64,000 bases of DNA. It comes from Hemerocallis citrina. Taxonomy: Eukaryota > Streptophyta > Magnoliopsida > Asparagales > Asphodelaceae. Position numbers and translations under genes: made by a program. The stretch covers positions 91,585,121 to 91,649,120 of the forward strand of contig CM030367.1 in NCBI GenBank assembly GCA_017893485.1, given 5' to 3'. Positions 44,025 to 56,475 of this stretch are shown in pieces. How positions within the stretch are numbered: the first letter of the stretch is position 1; every line of letters starts with the position of its first letter. The notes under the pieces are model-generated. The model was given only the letters and a program-made list of their open reading frames with translations. It did not search any database and was not told where the DNA came from.

Positions 44025-44456
44025 GTGATCTCAGAGGTGAATATGTTAGGTTCAAACCCGAAGGAATGGTGGATTGACACTGGAGCTACTCGACATGTGT
44101 GCTCCAACAGAAGTATGTTCTCCACTTTCGAATCATTAGAGAATGGGGAGAAGATATTTATGGAGAACTCGGTTACTTCAGAAATCAAGGGCCAAGGCAA
44201 GGTGATCTTGAAGATGACTTCTAGAAAGAAACTGACTCTGAATAATGTTACATATGTTCCTGAAATCCGTAAGAACCTGGTATCTGGTTCGTTGCTTAAT
44301 AACCACAGTTTTTATTTTGTGTTCGAGTCAAACAAATTTGTTTTGTTAAAAAGTAGAATGTATGTTGGTAGAAGATATATGAGTGGTAGAATGTTTAAAC
44401 TCAATATAATGACCATGGTCAAGAATATCAATAAAGCTAGCTCTTCTACTTAAATA
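44025..44456 (+). pseudogene. Copia protease region of element E
   Basis: W-W-I-D-T-G-A-T-R-H-V-C carries the D-T-G-A protease active site, followed by the Y-V-P-E-I-R-K-N-L pattern at the protease end. The frame is intact for 142 codons but isolated by stops on both sides. Confidence 0.88.
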
Positions 44457-45330
44457 CTTGAGTCTTCCAATTTATGACATGATAGAGTAGGACATGTTAA
44501 TTATGATACTTTGCGAAGATTAATTAACTTGAATCACATACCAATATTCCTAATTGATTCCAAATACAAGTGTGAAACTTGTGTTGAGGCAAAACTAACA
44601 GATCATCGTTTAAAAGTATTGAAAGAAATACTGAACCACTTGATCTAATTCACACTGATATTTGTGATTTGAAAATGATACAAACAAGAGGTGGTAATAA
44701 ATATTTTATTACCTTCATTGATGATAGCACAAAATACTGTATGTATATTTGCTTAAAAGCAAGGATGGAGCTATAGAGAAATTTGTTCTCTATAAAAATG
44801 AGGTTGAGAACCAACTCAATAAGAAAATGAAGGTGCTAAGAAGCGACCGAGGTGGAGAGTATGAATCGCCATTTTCTGACACGTGTGCTAAGCATGGGAT
44901 TATACATGAAACAACAACGTTTTATTCTCCTCAGTCCAACGGTGTTGCTGAGAGAAAGAATCGTACATTGAAAGAAATGATGAATGCAATGTTAATAAGT
45001 TCTGGTTTGCCACCAAACTTGTGGGGAGAAGCTATTCTTTCAGCTAACTAACTTTTGAATAAGGTGCCTAAAAAGAAAGAATAGAAAACTCCATATGAAT
45101 TATAGAAAGGAAGAAAGCCAGAGGATGTCTTACCAAGGTGACAGTACCTCCACCTAAGAAAGTGAAAATATTACCAAAAATGGTTGATTGTATTTTCTTT
45201 GGCTATGCACTTAATAGTAGTGCCTATCGGTTCTTGGTGTACAAATCCGATATCACTGATATATCAAAGAACACAATAATGGAGTCTAGAAATGCATCGT
45301 TCACTGAAGATGTATTTTCATGTAAGTCAA
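44457..45330 (+). pseudogene. Copia integrase remnant of element E
   Basis: The H-x-R-x-G-H-V-N zinc-binding start is readable near 44480, then F-I-D-D-S near 44713. 44749-45051 has R-S-D-R-G-G-E-Y and Y-S-P-Q-S-N-G-V-A-E-R-K-N, the second Asp and the Glu of the DDE triad. Stops at 45049 and 45082. Confidence 0.9.
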
Positions 45331-45479
45331 AGGAGGAACCAAGTTCCTCCAAACGAACACATGAGACTATTAGTGAAGATAGTGAAGACCAAGATGAAGA
45401 AGTTGAGGAGGAACCTCGACGCAGTAAAAGAACAAGAATGGAAAAATCTTTTGGTCCAAATTTCTTGACTTTTATGCTT

Positions 45480-46240
45480 GAAGGTGAACCCAAAACCTTC
45501 AAGGAAGCGGTGAACTCTAGTGATGGTCCTCTGTGGAAAGAAGCCATCAAGAGTGAAATTGATTCTATCTTGCAAAATCATACTTGGGAACTAGTGGATC
45601 TTCCACCAGGTATAAACCTTTAGGTTCCAAGTGGATCTTCAAGAGAAAAATAAAACCTGATGGATCAATTGAAAAATACAAGGCAAGACTAGTAATTAAG
45701 GGCTATAAACAAAAGGAAGGTCTTGATTACTTTGATACATATTCTCCTGTGACGAGAATAAATTCCATTAGGATGGTATTTGCAGTAGCAGCTCTGCGCA
45801 ATCTTAAAGTACATCAAATGGATGTAAAAACAACTTTTCTTAATGGAGATTTAGATGAAGAAATCTACATGGAACAACCTGAGGGTTTTTCGGCTTCAGG
45901 ACATGAAAAGAAAGTGTGTAAACTGGTGAAGTAATTATATGGCTTGAAACAAGCTCCAAATCAGTGGCATGAGAAATTTGACAATGTCATAATGACCAAT
46001 AGTTTCAATATTAATGAATGTGACAAATGTGTATATGTCAAAGACACAGAAAATGGATATGTCATTAGATGTTTGTATGTAGATGACATGCTTATTATTG
46101 GAAGCAATGATCAGATGATTAAATCTGTTAAAAACATGTTGAACTCAAGGTTTGACATGAAAGACATGGGACTAGCTGATGTTATATTGGGAATTAAAAT
46201 CACAGGAACATCAAACGAGCTTATCTTAAGCTAGTCACAT
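45480..46240 (+). pseudogene. Copia reverse transcriptase remnant of element E
   Basis: W-K-E-A-I-K-S-E-I-D-S-I, then a frame change near 45620 and K-W-I-F-K-R-K (45584-45934), D-V-K-T-T-F-L-N-G and the catalytic C-L-Y-V-D-D-M-L-I-I-G near 46071. A stop at 45932 separates the two halves. Confidence 0.92.
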
Positions 46241-47026
46241 TATGTTGACAATATTCTTGAAAAATTTGATAAAGATAATTCTGGAATTGCCAGAACTCCA
46301 ATAGATCTAATTTTACATTTATCCAAGAATAAAGGTGAGAGTATTTCTCAAGTAGAATACTCTAGAATCATAGGCAGTCTATTGTACTTAATGAGTTGTA
46401 CAAGACCAGACATAGCCTATGCAGTGAGTAAACTAAGTAGATACACGAGTAATCCTGGAAGTGAGCATTGGCAAGCAATTACAAGAGTACTGAAGTACTT
46501 GCGTTTTACTCGTAACTATGAGCTGCACTATACGAGATTCCTAGCTGTACTTGAAGGATATAGTGATGCAAACTGGATATCTAGTAATAATTCAAAATCC
46601 ACTAGTGGCTATGTATTTACACTAGGTGGTACAGCAGTTTCTTGGAAATCCTCGAAACAAACAGTGATCGCTAAATCCATGATGGAATCTGAATTTATCG
46701 CACTGGACAAATGTGGAGAAGAGGCTGAATGGTTATGCCACTTTCTTGAGGATATTCCAAGGTGGACGAAGCCTGTGCCTCCAATTTGCATACATTCAGA
46801 TAGTCAATCTGTAATTTGTAGAGTACAGAGCAATATGTATAATGGTAAATCTAGACATATTCATCGAAGACATAATACCATTCGACAACTACTCTCTACT
46901 GGGGTTATCTCTGTGGACTATGTAAAGTCAAAGGATAATATTGCGGATCCGCTAACCAAAGGGTTAAACAGAGAGTTAGTTGATAAATCATCGAGGAGAA
47001 TGAGACTAAAGCCCATGAAAGAATAA
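46241..47026 (+). pseudogene. Copia RNase H of element E
   Basis: 46382-47026 (214 codons) reads [17 protein letters not shown] and [11 protein letters not shown], with A-D-P-L-T-K-G-L near its end. The catalytic Asp/Glu pattern is present. It is the best-kept part of the element, but the stop at 46232 cuts it from RT. Confidence 0.92.
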
Positions 47027-47611
47027 GTCGATACAATGGACACCCAACCTAGCTGACTGGAGATCCCAAGATCTAGGTTCAAAGGGACAACTAAATTGTA
47101 AAGCCCAAGTTTGATCACTGTGGAGATTTTTCCATGTCCATTCCCATGATGAAACAGTGATGCCCGTAAGGTAACAGGTTAAGATAGGCTTTTAATGATT
47201 CTTATGCGTCGGATATCTGAGCAGAGTAATGCGGGTTACTCTTAAGTAAGAAATTACCTATGTAAGAGGGAAGAATGGCCGCTTCCAAGGCAATAATATA
47301 GGGCAATATTCCTGTTAAACTCTTGCATAACCAGACATATATTCATGGCCAAAACGAACATAACAGTGAGAACTGAAAATGCGTCAGGAAGATTTTTGTA
47401 TGAGATATGTCATCATTTACACAAATGACAAAACGGTTTAAGGACATCACGTCTACTGTTTAGTTAGTAAAGTAAACATATTTTCATAAGGGAAGGTTCA
47501 AAGGGTAACACCTACCTATCCTATGCAGGAATCAACTGTTGAATTCTATCACCAAGTCTGTCGTGTCAGTCTGTCGTGTCTGTGATCGTCAATTTTCATT
47601 CATGTGGGGAT

Positions 47612-48733
47612 TGTTAGAAAATGGGTGTTTTATACACTATTTACGAACCAATTTTTGAGCAATTTTTTGAGTAAGATCCTTAATGAATTATTGAGAGATC
47701 TTGATTGATTTGTGTTCTCCTTCGTGAGTAGATCAAAATCATATATTAGTTTGCTAAAAACGGTTAAGAGGTGAATGAGAAATTGTCTTTCAAAGTGAGA
47801 CGTTTTCATTCTTGAAAATGGGTTAAGGGAACATAGTCCCACATCGGAAAAATCAAAGAAAATGCAAGAGGATATATAGTAACCTCTTTCTAAGCATTGT
47901 AAGATAGCTAGAAGAGAGGCTCTTTCTCGCGCGCGCAGGAGGTGCAAATCCTGGACTGGATTACATGCGGCTTGTGTGCGCCCGCATGACCTGCGGACAC
48001 GAATGCCGGACCGACATGACCCCATCCCGTGCAGAGCCACCTTTTGCTACAGTTTTGATTTTTTTCTTTTATAACGACTGAAATAAATGGCAGAAACAAT
48101 TCTGTCTGCCGTTTCAGTGCTGTATTGAATGTTTTGTCTGCCGTTACACTGAAGGCATTCAAAGACAATGATTGATGTCTGCCGTTACAGTGACGGCATT
48201 CACTTACGTGTCTGCCGTTACACTGAGGGCATTCAAGGCCTTGTCTGCCGTTACACTAAAGGCATTCAAAGCCTTGTCTGCCATTACAGTTTTAATCCTG
48301 CCTCTATAAATAGAGACATCTCATCTCATTTCTTTCCTGCACAAAAAAAAAAAAAAAAATCTTCTTCCTTCCTCCTCTGAGTACTGTTCTGTTCTTCTCT
48401 CCTACTGTTTGGTAAGTCGGTGATAGAATTCTGACGCTGCTACTCGGTTCGAGAGTGCTATGTGGTGCCTACGTGAACACTCTGATCGTTACATCTTGGG
48501 AGACAGACGCCTTCATACAATCCAGTATCCGGAAGAGGCGAAATCTGTTTTAAGGACACTGTGTGATGTACAGGCCTCGACTTCTCAACTTGTAATCTGA
48601 AATTGGTTTTGTAAGTTGTTATTTCTTTATTTAATTTTTCTTTTCGGTTTTTTTTATTCCTTTCTCTTCTATTTTCTTATCTGTTTTCGGTGCCTCTCAA
48701 TTAAATTGAGTTTATTGTAAAAGAATTTTTGTA
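47612..48733 (+). repeat. 3' LTR of element E
   Basis: Starts TGTTAGAAAATGGGTG, matches the 5' LTR throughout with scattered substitutions and indels, and ends near TTTTTGTA. Carries the repeat array (48133-48293) and TATA box (48305-48312). Confidence 0.9.
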
Positions 48734-50227
48734 CTTGAAAATTCAAGAAAATGAGCTGTTCCACCTCTAACCTCACATAAACATTAAAGAGGTGAAGAAG
48801 CTAGCAGGATACAGTGGTTGCTCATTCCTATCAAGCCATCAACTAATTTGATGCCGTTGTATACAGAAAGCGCTTCAAGACGAGCAAAAAACCCTTCACT
48901 GTGCATGACTGTAAACAATGGCGAACCCAGGAATTTTTTTATGTGAGGTCACAATATAATCGAAAACAAAAAACCAAAAACAAAGACGAAGTAAAAAAAA
49001 AAAAAAAAAGTGCAATAAATGCATTGAAAGGTTACACATCTTAATATAACGCCCTAATGACATTTTATAAAATTGGATTACATTTGATGAAACAAAAAAA
49101 AATGCATTTAAAGAGAAATACTATGTTTTAAAAGACATGTATCTTCACAAAAAACAAGGAAGACGAAAAAAATCAATTCAAAAGGCAGATTTGTGTCTCA
49201 AAAAAAGTTTCTTTTACTAATATGTAAATGGAATTTTAGAATTAATTTGAAAATTGAGAGTTTTAAAGCATAAATACTCGAGCAATATAATTTTTTCATA
49301 AAAGAAAGGGCAGGACAGGCATTTTGTGCGGGTAGTCAAGCACTATTATGGAACGAGGATCTAATATAAATTGACTCTTAATGTAGCAAGAGTGAAGGAC
49401 TTGAAATTTGGGTAGTCGAGCAATGGCATTGCCCTTCAAGGGATGCATAAAATTGGAGGGAGGGTCATGATACAATCTGCAAGAAATTGGGGAATAACAG
49501 AAACTCTGAGAAAAAGAAACCGGAAAAAGGAAAGAAATTAGAGGTAGAAGATGTGATGCGGTTTGTTTTTGGGGGTGGCTGCACCATGTATGAGTTCTCT
49601 CTATTTATAAAGTGAAAGTCGCGGTACTGGCTATACGCCCGACCCTCGGCTGAGGGAGAGGCTCGGGAGCAGGCAGGAGTGAGGTGGCGGTCGGATGCTC
49701 GGCTCGGATCCAGCAAGCTCGGCTCGGATCTGGAGACTCGGCTCGGTCTCGTAAACCTGCACTATGCCTAGGAACACCGGGGTTGATCCCGGTGGCAGGC
49801 CCTCTGACGGTCTAGTTAGTTACTAAAGAGCAACAGTAGCTAGGATTTCAGAGGGAAAAGATTGATTACCTGTCAATGGAGGGTAGAGCCTAGTATTTAT
49901 AAGCAGAGATCGGGTCTGAGACCCTGCTGGGCCGGGTCGGACCCGTTGGCCCATGGGCCTGTTGCGACAGAAGCCCGTTTGACCCTGCATTGACCTGATG
50001 ATCACGAAAATGCTGTTTCTGAGGGGATTCGGTGGACCAGATGGGGCCACGTCATCTGACCCATATCAGGAGGCCCCCACTCCTGGAGGGCTGGATAACC
50101 CAGCCTTGTAGGAGTTGTTTTGCCTCTGTAGGAACATTGGAGTGGTGTGTATGGCGAAGAATGGGGTCCGTATCTTCCTGGAGAGGCCAGCGGGGTAGGA
50201 TGAAGGGGATCCCTTCTTGGAGTCGTG
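48734..50227. other. Region between element E and the tandem array
   Basis: 48734-49620 is AT-rich with A-runs and no recognised gene. 49620-49840 becomes GC-rich with CTCGGCTCGGATC words. AACACCGGGGTTGATCC at about 49778 recurs at 13383. No family could be named, and frames here have no known domain. Confidence 0.45.
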
Positions 50228-50609
50228 AGGGGCGTCGAGTGCTGAAGAGCAGGAGCTCGTTTTGCCGAGCATCGAGGGTCGGAAGACGAGCCCCTCACTT
50301 GTTGGAAAAGCAAGGGGACGTCGAAATCTGAGGAGTAGAGCTCGCTTATCCGAGCGTCGAGGATCGGAATACGAGCCCCCTCGGGGGACGTCGAGATCTG
50401 AGGAGTAGGTGCTCGCTTTATCGAGCGTCGAGGGGACGTGGGGAGACGAGCCTCTTCAGTTGTTGGAAAAGCAAGGGGACGTCGAGATCTGAGGAGTAGA
50501 AGCTCGTTTATCCGAGCATCGAGGGTCGGGAGACGGGACCCCTCACTTGTTAGAAAAGCAAAGCGACGTCGAGATCTGAGGAATAGAAGCTCTCTTATCC
50601 GAGCATCGA
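50228..50609. repeat. GC-rich tandem array (about 5 units of 70-92 bp)
   Basis: Units contain GGGGACGTCGAGATCTGAGG, CGAGCATCGAGGGTCGG and CACTTGTTGGAAAAGCAA. The fifth unit is cut at 50609 by the LTR that begins at 50610. Base composition contrasts sharply with the flanking AT-rich DNA. Confidence 0.88.
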
Positions 50610-52079
50610 TGTAACATCCTGGATTTTTAAATCATGTTAATTAGAATGTAATTTTTTTCCACGTGTTGTGCACGTGCAATTTTTATGCATGTATCTTTCT
50701 AAAAATATTTCATAAATTAATAATCTTATTTTTATTTTCTTTTATTTAAGAGAACCTAATTTAATTTGTGGTTTACTTGTCTTTTGTAGCCCACCTTAAT
50801 TAATTAACTAATTAAATTAATGAAGTCCATGGTTAGTTAGCCCATTAGTGAGCCCATTTATTTTTAATCTCTTTTAATAATCTAACTTGTAGTGTTGACT
50901 CATTCCATGAACAAAAAATTAATTAAACACGAACAACTTGTAAATAACGGGGGCACTAGATGGCACGTTTTTGCACAAGGGTGTGCAAAACACACCCTTT
51001 GGGTGCGACTGGATAGAATCAAGAGAGAGGGAGAGTGGATGAGGTGATTATTTGCATCATGGAAAGTTATAGCAACTCCCTATTTCATCCAAGCCCTTGA
51101 TCCTAAACCATTTGATTTAATCCTAGCCCTTTATTTTCACTAGAATTTTGTATAAATACCCCCCCTTTTATTAGCTATTCTTGCACCTATTCTTTATGAT
51201 AAGAGAAAGAAACACATTAGTGAGCAAAAGAGTGAGAGTTGAGTGAGTTCTAAAAAATTGAGTGTGCTTGTGTGTGTTCCATCAAGAGGAGGCCGGCCAA
51301 ATCATCCAAGGAGCAAGGGGCTTACAGCAAAACACCAAGGAGCAAAGCTTGGACTCATCAAACACTAGGAGGAGAAGGCCCTTTTGTGCATTCTAGGAGT
51401 TTTCCCTAGGACTTTTGTGAATTTTCTCTCCAAATAAGGTGGGTGTTTTTCATGCTTCTAATCTAGTTACCATGCTAGGAATAAATTGCTACTAAGAGAA
51501 AACTAAGTGATTTGGACTTATGGTTGTTTTGAGATGAAATGATAAATTAGAGAATGATTGATAAATGATTGCTAAATTGATAATCAAAGTGTTAGAAATT
51601 ATCATCTTACCATGCTATATGTTTATGAGTTATGCTTTATGGATATTTTGTGCTTGTGAGACAAATAATTAATTAAATGCATCATGTATAATTGTTTGTT
51701 TGAAATAAAGTTACACTATTGTTGATTAATTAGAATTGGTAACCTAAAAATATTGTAGGTTGATTAATGAGTAAAAGAACAAAAAAATAAGTTGTCTTGT
51801 GAAAAATCTAATTCTTGAATTATATAGAAATGTAAACCGTTCTCAATGTCGAAACTATGCATATAGAAGATGAAATAAGACCAAAAAATGCATTTTTATA
51901 AGGCAAATAATGGTTTAAAAATTACTGGTTTACTGTAATTTCATATAGATTAAAATCTGGAAAGTTTTGAGTTCAAAAAGAGAAGAAAAAGAAGCAAAAT
52001 CGTTTTGAGAAGTGGTGAAATTAGAAATGAACAGAGAACTAAGTTTTAAACAACCCAACTCAAATTCTCACAATCTGGC

Positions 52080-52165
52080 CACTTAGACCATTCGGTCGGA
52101 AGGTGTTTCAGTCACTACAGTGCGGGGGTGGGTTGTCTCTGGTCTCCGGTTCGATTCCAAACAGG
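52080..52165 (+). other. tRNA-like segment 1 in the LTR of F
   Basis: A box-B match GGTTCGATTCC (52148-52158) closes an 80-bp stretch of tRNA-like size. Box A is weak and no acceptor stem forms, so it is not a tRNA gene. Confidence 0.45.
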
Positions 52166-52239
52166 AGCTTTGTTTTTATTTTTTTGTTAAAAATCTTGAA
52201 CGCCAAAAGTTAACACATATCGGTTAAAACCCATATCAA

Positions 52240-52318
52240 ATCGCCTCTGTGGTTTGGCGCAGTGGTCTCAGGTGGCGCCTTTCTTGCCGCTGGTTGTGGG
52301 TTCGAATCCGGGTTTGGG
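52240..52318 (+). other. tRNA-like segment 2 in the LTR of F
   Basis: Box A TGGCGCAGTGG (52255-52265) and a perfect box B GGTTCGAATCC (52299-52309) at tRNA-like spacing. The ends do not pair as an acceptor stem. Likely a SINE or tRNA-derived module, potentially able to bind Pol III factors. Confidence 0.6.
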
Positions 52319-53931
52319 CTTAGTTTAAAAAGTGGTTTTTTGAGAAATAATTAATATTTTGGGTTATAAAGATAAATTAAAAATTTAGAAAAAAATGGGG
52401 GAAAATTCTTATAATTATTTAGACTCCATGAAATAAATTTTCTATAACTTTCGTTGAAATATAATTGAAAAATTGAGACTATTTTCAAGAAGGGACTTGT
52501 GTTTAATTATTAAATTGAATTGTCTTTTAGATAAAGAAAAAAAATGGATTGTTTTTTTCAAAGAGTTTTAAAATGAGAATTAGTAATGTGAATTAAGTGT
52601 GAATTTGTGAAATCAAGTGGAATTGTGAATTGTGAATTTAGTATTGATAAAATAAAATTAAGAGAATTATGTGGAAAACATGAACTATTAATTGTGACTT
52701 GTTAGAAGAAATGAATTTAATTGTCCATGCATGATATTAAATGACATGATGAGTTATGAAGAATTATGAATATGAATACACGAATGCTATGAACACGAAT
52801 TGTGAATTATGATTAATCATGAAAAAGACTTTATGAGTATGAAAGAAACTCAATGCTCAATGTTGCGATTATGAGTTAAAATTAAGAACTAGGGAGTAGC
52901 TAAGCCTCGTACCGGCAATAAAAGAAATATTGATATGATATTTGAGATAAAAGACCAGGTTTGGATCAAATACGTTGATTGATGGTTAATATCGGTATAG
53001 AGGAAAGAGTTAACCCTAGAAATTGATTTTATTCATGATTTATATAATTAAGGACCAAACAATAGAGAAGACATGATGAAAGTAAGAGAAAAACACAAGT
53101 ATGAGGGTCTCGAGTCTACAGTGTGAGAGTGATTCATAGGTTGCCTACTTGATGAGTCAAATCTTGGCGTGGACACTACTCCGAAATTATCGGGATCGTG
53201 GCGATGCTTGTGAGATGTTTGATTGACTACGGGTGGTGCCATGGTCCATGACAGAGACTGAATTGACCATAGGCTCTGCATGATGCGTCATGTCACGACG
53301 TGGGATTCCCCTCCAGGTTGTCTGAACATGGGCTCGTAACTCATAGGACATTTAGTATACTTACCGTAGTTACATTAGTAGATTATGTCATGGCGAGGGA
53401 TCGAACCCTACAAGTTAAAGTACGATTAAGGGCTTGCCCTCGAACCTATGTAGTATGGGATGCGTAGAATCCGAACAAGTGCGCATTAGTGTCATCTAAT
53501 AATAATAATAAATTGCATTAAGGACTAGGCGCACAATCACAACACGACATCAATAGGATAATCCCCTTAGCTTTATTTGTGAACAAGTTTGTGGTTTGTT
53601 AAGCATTTAGAATCGTTATACTGTTTCGGCATAGAGAGGATGGCCATGTATAATTTCTCGTCAGTTGAATGAACTGACGTGCCCACAGTCTTTATGCAGG
53701 ATAAAAGAATTGACAAAGATTAAAGTATACAAGCAGCTTAAAGAATGTTTCTAGTGTTGTACATTTATTTATGTAAATATTGTAAATTGCTTCTGCTGTT
53801 TAAATGTAAATGTAATGTAACTCTGATGTAAAGTAAAGTTTGAATTTCCTTGTAAAATTGTACGAAGTGAAGTGTGAAGATCCTGTGGAACTTCGAATTC
53901 AGTCTGTTTTGGAATTCGGGGTGTTACAGAG

Positions 53932-53943
53932 TGGTATCAGAGC
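53932..53943 (+). other. Primer-binding site of element F
   Basis: TGGTATCAGAGC, 3 nt after the LTR end. Confidence 0.93.
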
Positions 53944-54088
53944 ACGCTTCCAAGTAGTACAAATTTATATGGAACGATACCCTAGAAGTGGACATTAGTG
54001 TGTTGTGTGTATAGAGATTTAAATATAAGTCACTTACATTTTTGTTGCTCTATGATTGATATTCCTTCTCCTCCTCCCCTTTTCTAAG

Positions 54089-54496
54089 ATGGCGGACCAC
54101 TTCGACCCAGCTGGAGGCAACGATTGGCACATAGTTGAGGAGGATTACTATCCCGGACAAGCTGATTCAGATGAAGAAGATCCTGAAGAATTGGAAGAGG
54201 AATGGCCTGAGTCCAGAGAGATCACTCCACCTCCGGATTCATCTGATGATTCCTCCGACGAGGAAGAACCAGTTCCGAGTAATCTCATTGCGTCTCTTCA
54301 GAGGCAGGTAGAAACTCAGAGGTAGAGAACGGAGCTGTTGCAGGCACAGTGTGCAAAGTGCAAGAAGAGCATTGCCATGCTCAGTCATTGTGTTTGGGAA
54401 CTCGAGAAAAGGAAAAACATGTATGATGTACCGAAGGAGGAAGTGGAGGAACTACGGGAAGAGCTTCGTGAAGCCAAGAGGAACCGTAGGAACTAG
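54089..54496 (+). pseudogene. Small acidic, coiled-coil ORF upstream of gag in element F
   Basis: From ATG 54089 a 135-residue frame with one internal stop (54323-54325). The N-terminal half is very acidic (D-S-D-E-E-D-P-E-E-L-E-E-E). The C-terminal half after the stop has heptad-like Leu/Glu/Lys patterning (V-E-E-L-R-E-E-L-R-E-A-K) suggesting a coiled coil. It lies between the PBS and gag, where gypsy elements usually have only leader. No family is recognised. Confidence 0.65.
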
Positions 54497-54619
54497 ACTG
54501 TTGTATCTTCTTATTGCTTTCCTTTGATGTCGACATGTTTTAAATTTGAATGTATAAAGTTTGAAATTCAATAAAATGAAAAGTTGATTTAAAATTCATG
54601 TTTTTCTACTTCGAATTTA

Positions 54620-55588
54620 ATGGATCTTTTGCATCAGAATATGGCTAGAAGAGGAGCTCAAAATGGTGAAGGTCTAGACTTGAAAACAGAATTAGCGAGG
54701 GTCTATCAGACACTCAATGCCGTTGCCATGAATCAGAACCAAGGGAGGGTGCCTGTGAATCCAGGAGCCGAAGCAATCAAACTCGTGGAATCATTCAAAC
54801 GGATAAAAATACCTGTGTTGAGGGGAAGTCAGACCCTGACACGACTGACAATTGGATCCGACAAATCGAGACTATCTTCGAAGTCTTGGAGACTCCGGAG
54901 GGCAACAAGGTGAAGTTGGCGGCACTGCAGTTCGAGAAAGATGCGTCTGTGTGGTGGTAGTCGATAAAGCAGACGATGGGAGATGCTGTTCTTGGCTGGG
55001 AGGAATTTTTGGAGGAATTCCATAGTCATTATTTTTCATCAGACGTCCAGGAGAAGAGAGCCATGGAATTTCTGGCGCTGCAGCAGGGCGGCATGTCGGT
55101 TAGAGAGTATGAGACGAGGTTCAATCAGCTCTCGAGGTATGCTCCCGAATTGGTTATGGACGAGGCGAAGAAAGCTTGAAAGTTCGAGCACAATTTAAGG
55201 CCAAGTTGAGATCCAAGATGATACCCCTTGGTATCCGGAGGTTTGACAAGTTGGTCAAACGAGCTATAGCTATGGAAGAAGACATGAAGCAGTTCCACGC
55301 TGTTCAGAATAGGAGGAACAACTGGAACATGGGAAAGAGGCCCGCAGCTTCTGGCAATTTCAGGGGACAACCACCAGCTCAAAGGTTCAAACCGAAAGGG
55401 GCGAACGTTGTTAACATGGCTGGAAGACCTCCCGTAGTGACTTGTTTCAACTGTGGAGAGACCGGTCATTACAGATCTCACTTCCCGAAGTTGCGAGATG
55501 TCGTCCACAATGGACCAATGCAGCAAAATGGGAAGAAACAGTACCAGCAGGGGCGAGTATTTGCCTTGACTGAAGTTGATGCCGATGA
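54620..55588 (+). pseudogene. Chromovirus gag of element F
   Basis: M-A-R-R-G-A-Q near 54641 opens Gag. A frameshift near 54820, a stop at 54958-54960 and another frame change near 55178 break it. Gag signatures are clear (W-E-E-F-L-E-E-F, V-R-E-Y-E-T-R-F-N-Q-L). The knuckle C-F-N-C-G-E-T-G-H-Y-R-S-H-F (near 55441-55482) has lost its final Cys. The coding sequence is cut at 55588 by the solo LTR and resumes at 59474. Confidence 0.9.
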
Positions 55589-56214
55589 TGTAACACCCCG
55601 AATTTCAAATAAGGATAAATTCGAGATTTCACAGGATCTTTACTTCACTTCGTACAATTTTACAAGGAATTTAAAACTTTTTATTCACAATACATCAGAG
55701 TTCCTTTACACTTGGTTTTTTACACAGCGGAAGACTAAAAGATTACAACAATGAAATACAACTTGTATAACTTTAACATCATTTGCAACATCTTTAACTT
55801 CTAAACAGCCACAGTATATCCACTTTATAACTCCATGAATAGTCCATTACTTGCATGTTAATCTGTGGGCTCGTCAGTCACTTACAACTGACGAAATGTT
55901 ATACACGGCTATCCTCTCTATGCCGGGAATAGTATAACGATCTCATACTTTAACAAATCACAAAAAGATTGAATGAACAAGTAAAGTGTCAAAAGTGATT
56001 ATTCTAAACATAAGTGTATGTCATGCCTTAATGCCTAATGCACACAATTCTACACTAGGATGACACTAATGCACACTTGTTCGGATTCTATGCATCCCAT
56101 ACTACATAGGTCCGAGGGCAAGCGCCTACGTTCTTCACAATACAGGGCTCGATCCCTCGCCATAAAAACTACCCGGTAGCAAAACAAAGTTCAGACTATT
56201 CCACGAATGTGAAT

Positions 56215-56475
56215 CCCAGCCTTGGAGTCCACCGCCGGCTGTTATAACAGATTCCACATCGTGCGAACCGTCCCGTATGTGACCCTCTAGCCCAGTATAT
56301 ATATATACATTGGAGACGGTAAACACAAAAATCCATCTGTCCGACTACTCAAGATCTTGGAGTCCACCGCCGACCCGTCCTCATAGTCCCGGATTAAAAT
56401 ATAATAATCCATCTCCCACAGGGCAACCTCAGTCCACCAACTGGGTCTATAGTCTTGGAGTCCACCGCCGACTAT
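56215..56475. repeat. Repeated 'CTTGGAGTCCACCGCCG' words within solo LTR G
   Basis: CTTGGAGTCCACCGCCG(A/G) appears three times (about 56221, 56357, 56453), with related CAGTCCACC words between. Looks like a local amplification of a 90-130 bp unit, not seen in the F LTR. Confidence 0.7.

Larger units (their letters stand above)
41478..48733 (+). mobile_element. Element E: degenerate Ty1/copia element with 1.1 kb LTRs
   Basis: Both LTRs begin TGTTAGAAAATGGGTG (41478 and 47612). The inner end of the 5' LTR is near TTTGTAACA (42579), and the 3' LTR ends near 48733. Gag, protease, integrase, RT and RNase H remnants follow in copia order, each with stops or frameshifts. The leader is tandemly duplicated (42415-43140). 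A purine tract CATGTGGGGA precedes the 3' LTR. No clear target duplication or initiator-Met PBS was recognised. Lineage possibly Tork- or Ale-like; not resolved. Confidence 0.9.
50610..53928 (+). repeat. 5' LTR of element F (3.3 kb)
   Basis: Starts TGTAACATCCTGG directly after the truncated tandem array and ends GGAATTCGGGGTGTTACA. It contains two tRNA-like segments (about 52080-52165 and 52240-52318) and no coding sequence. Confidence 0.88.

Noticed and set aside
48734..48960. Gypsy RT-like trace (I-K-E-V-K-K-L-A-G) after element E
   Set aside because: Very short, no neighbouring RT or RNase H motifs; not enough to call.
52240..52318. Functional tRNA gene
   Set aside because: Boxes A and B are present but acceptor and other stems do not pair.
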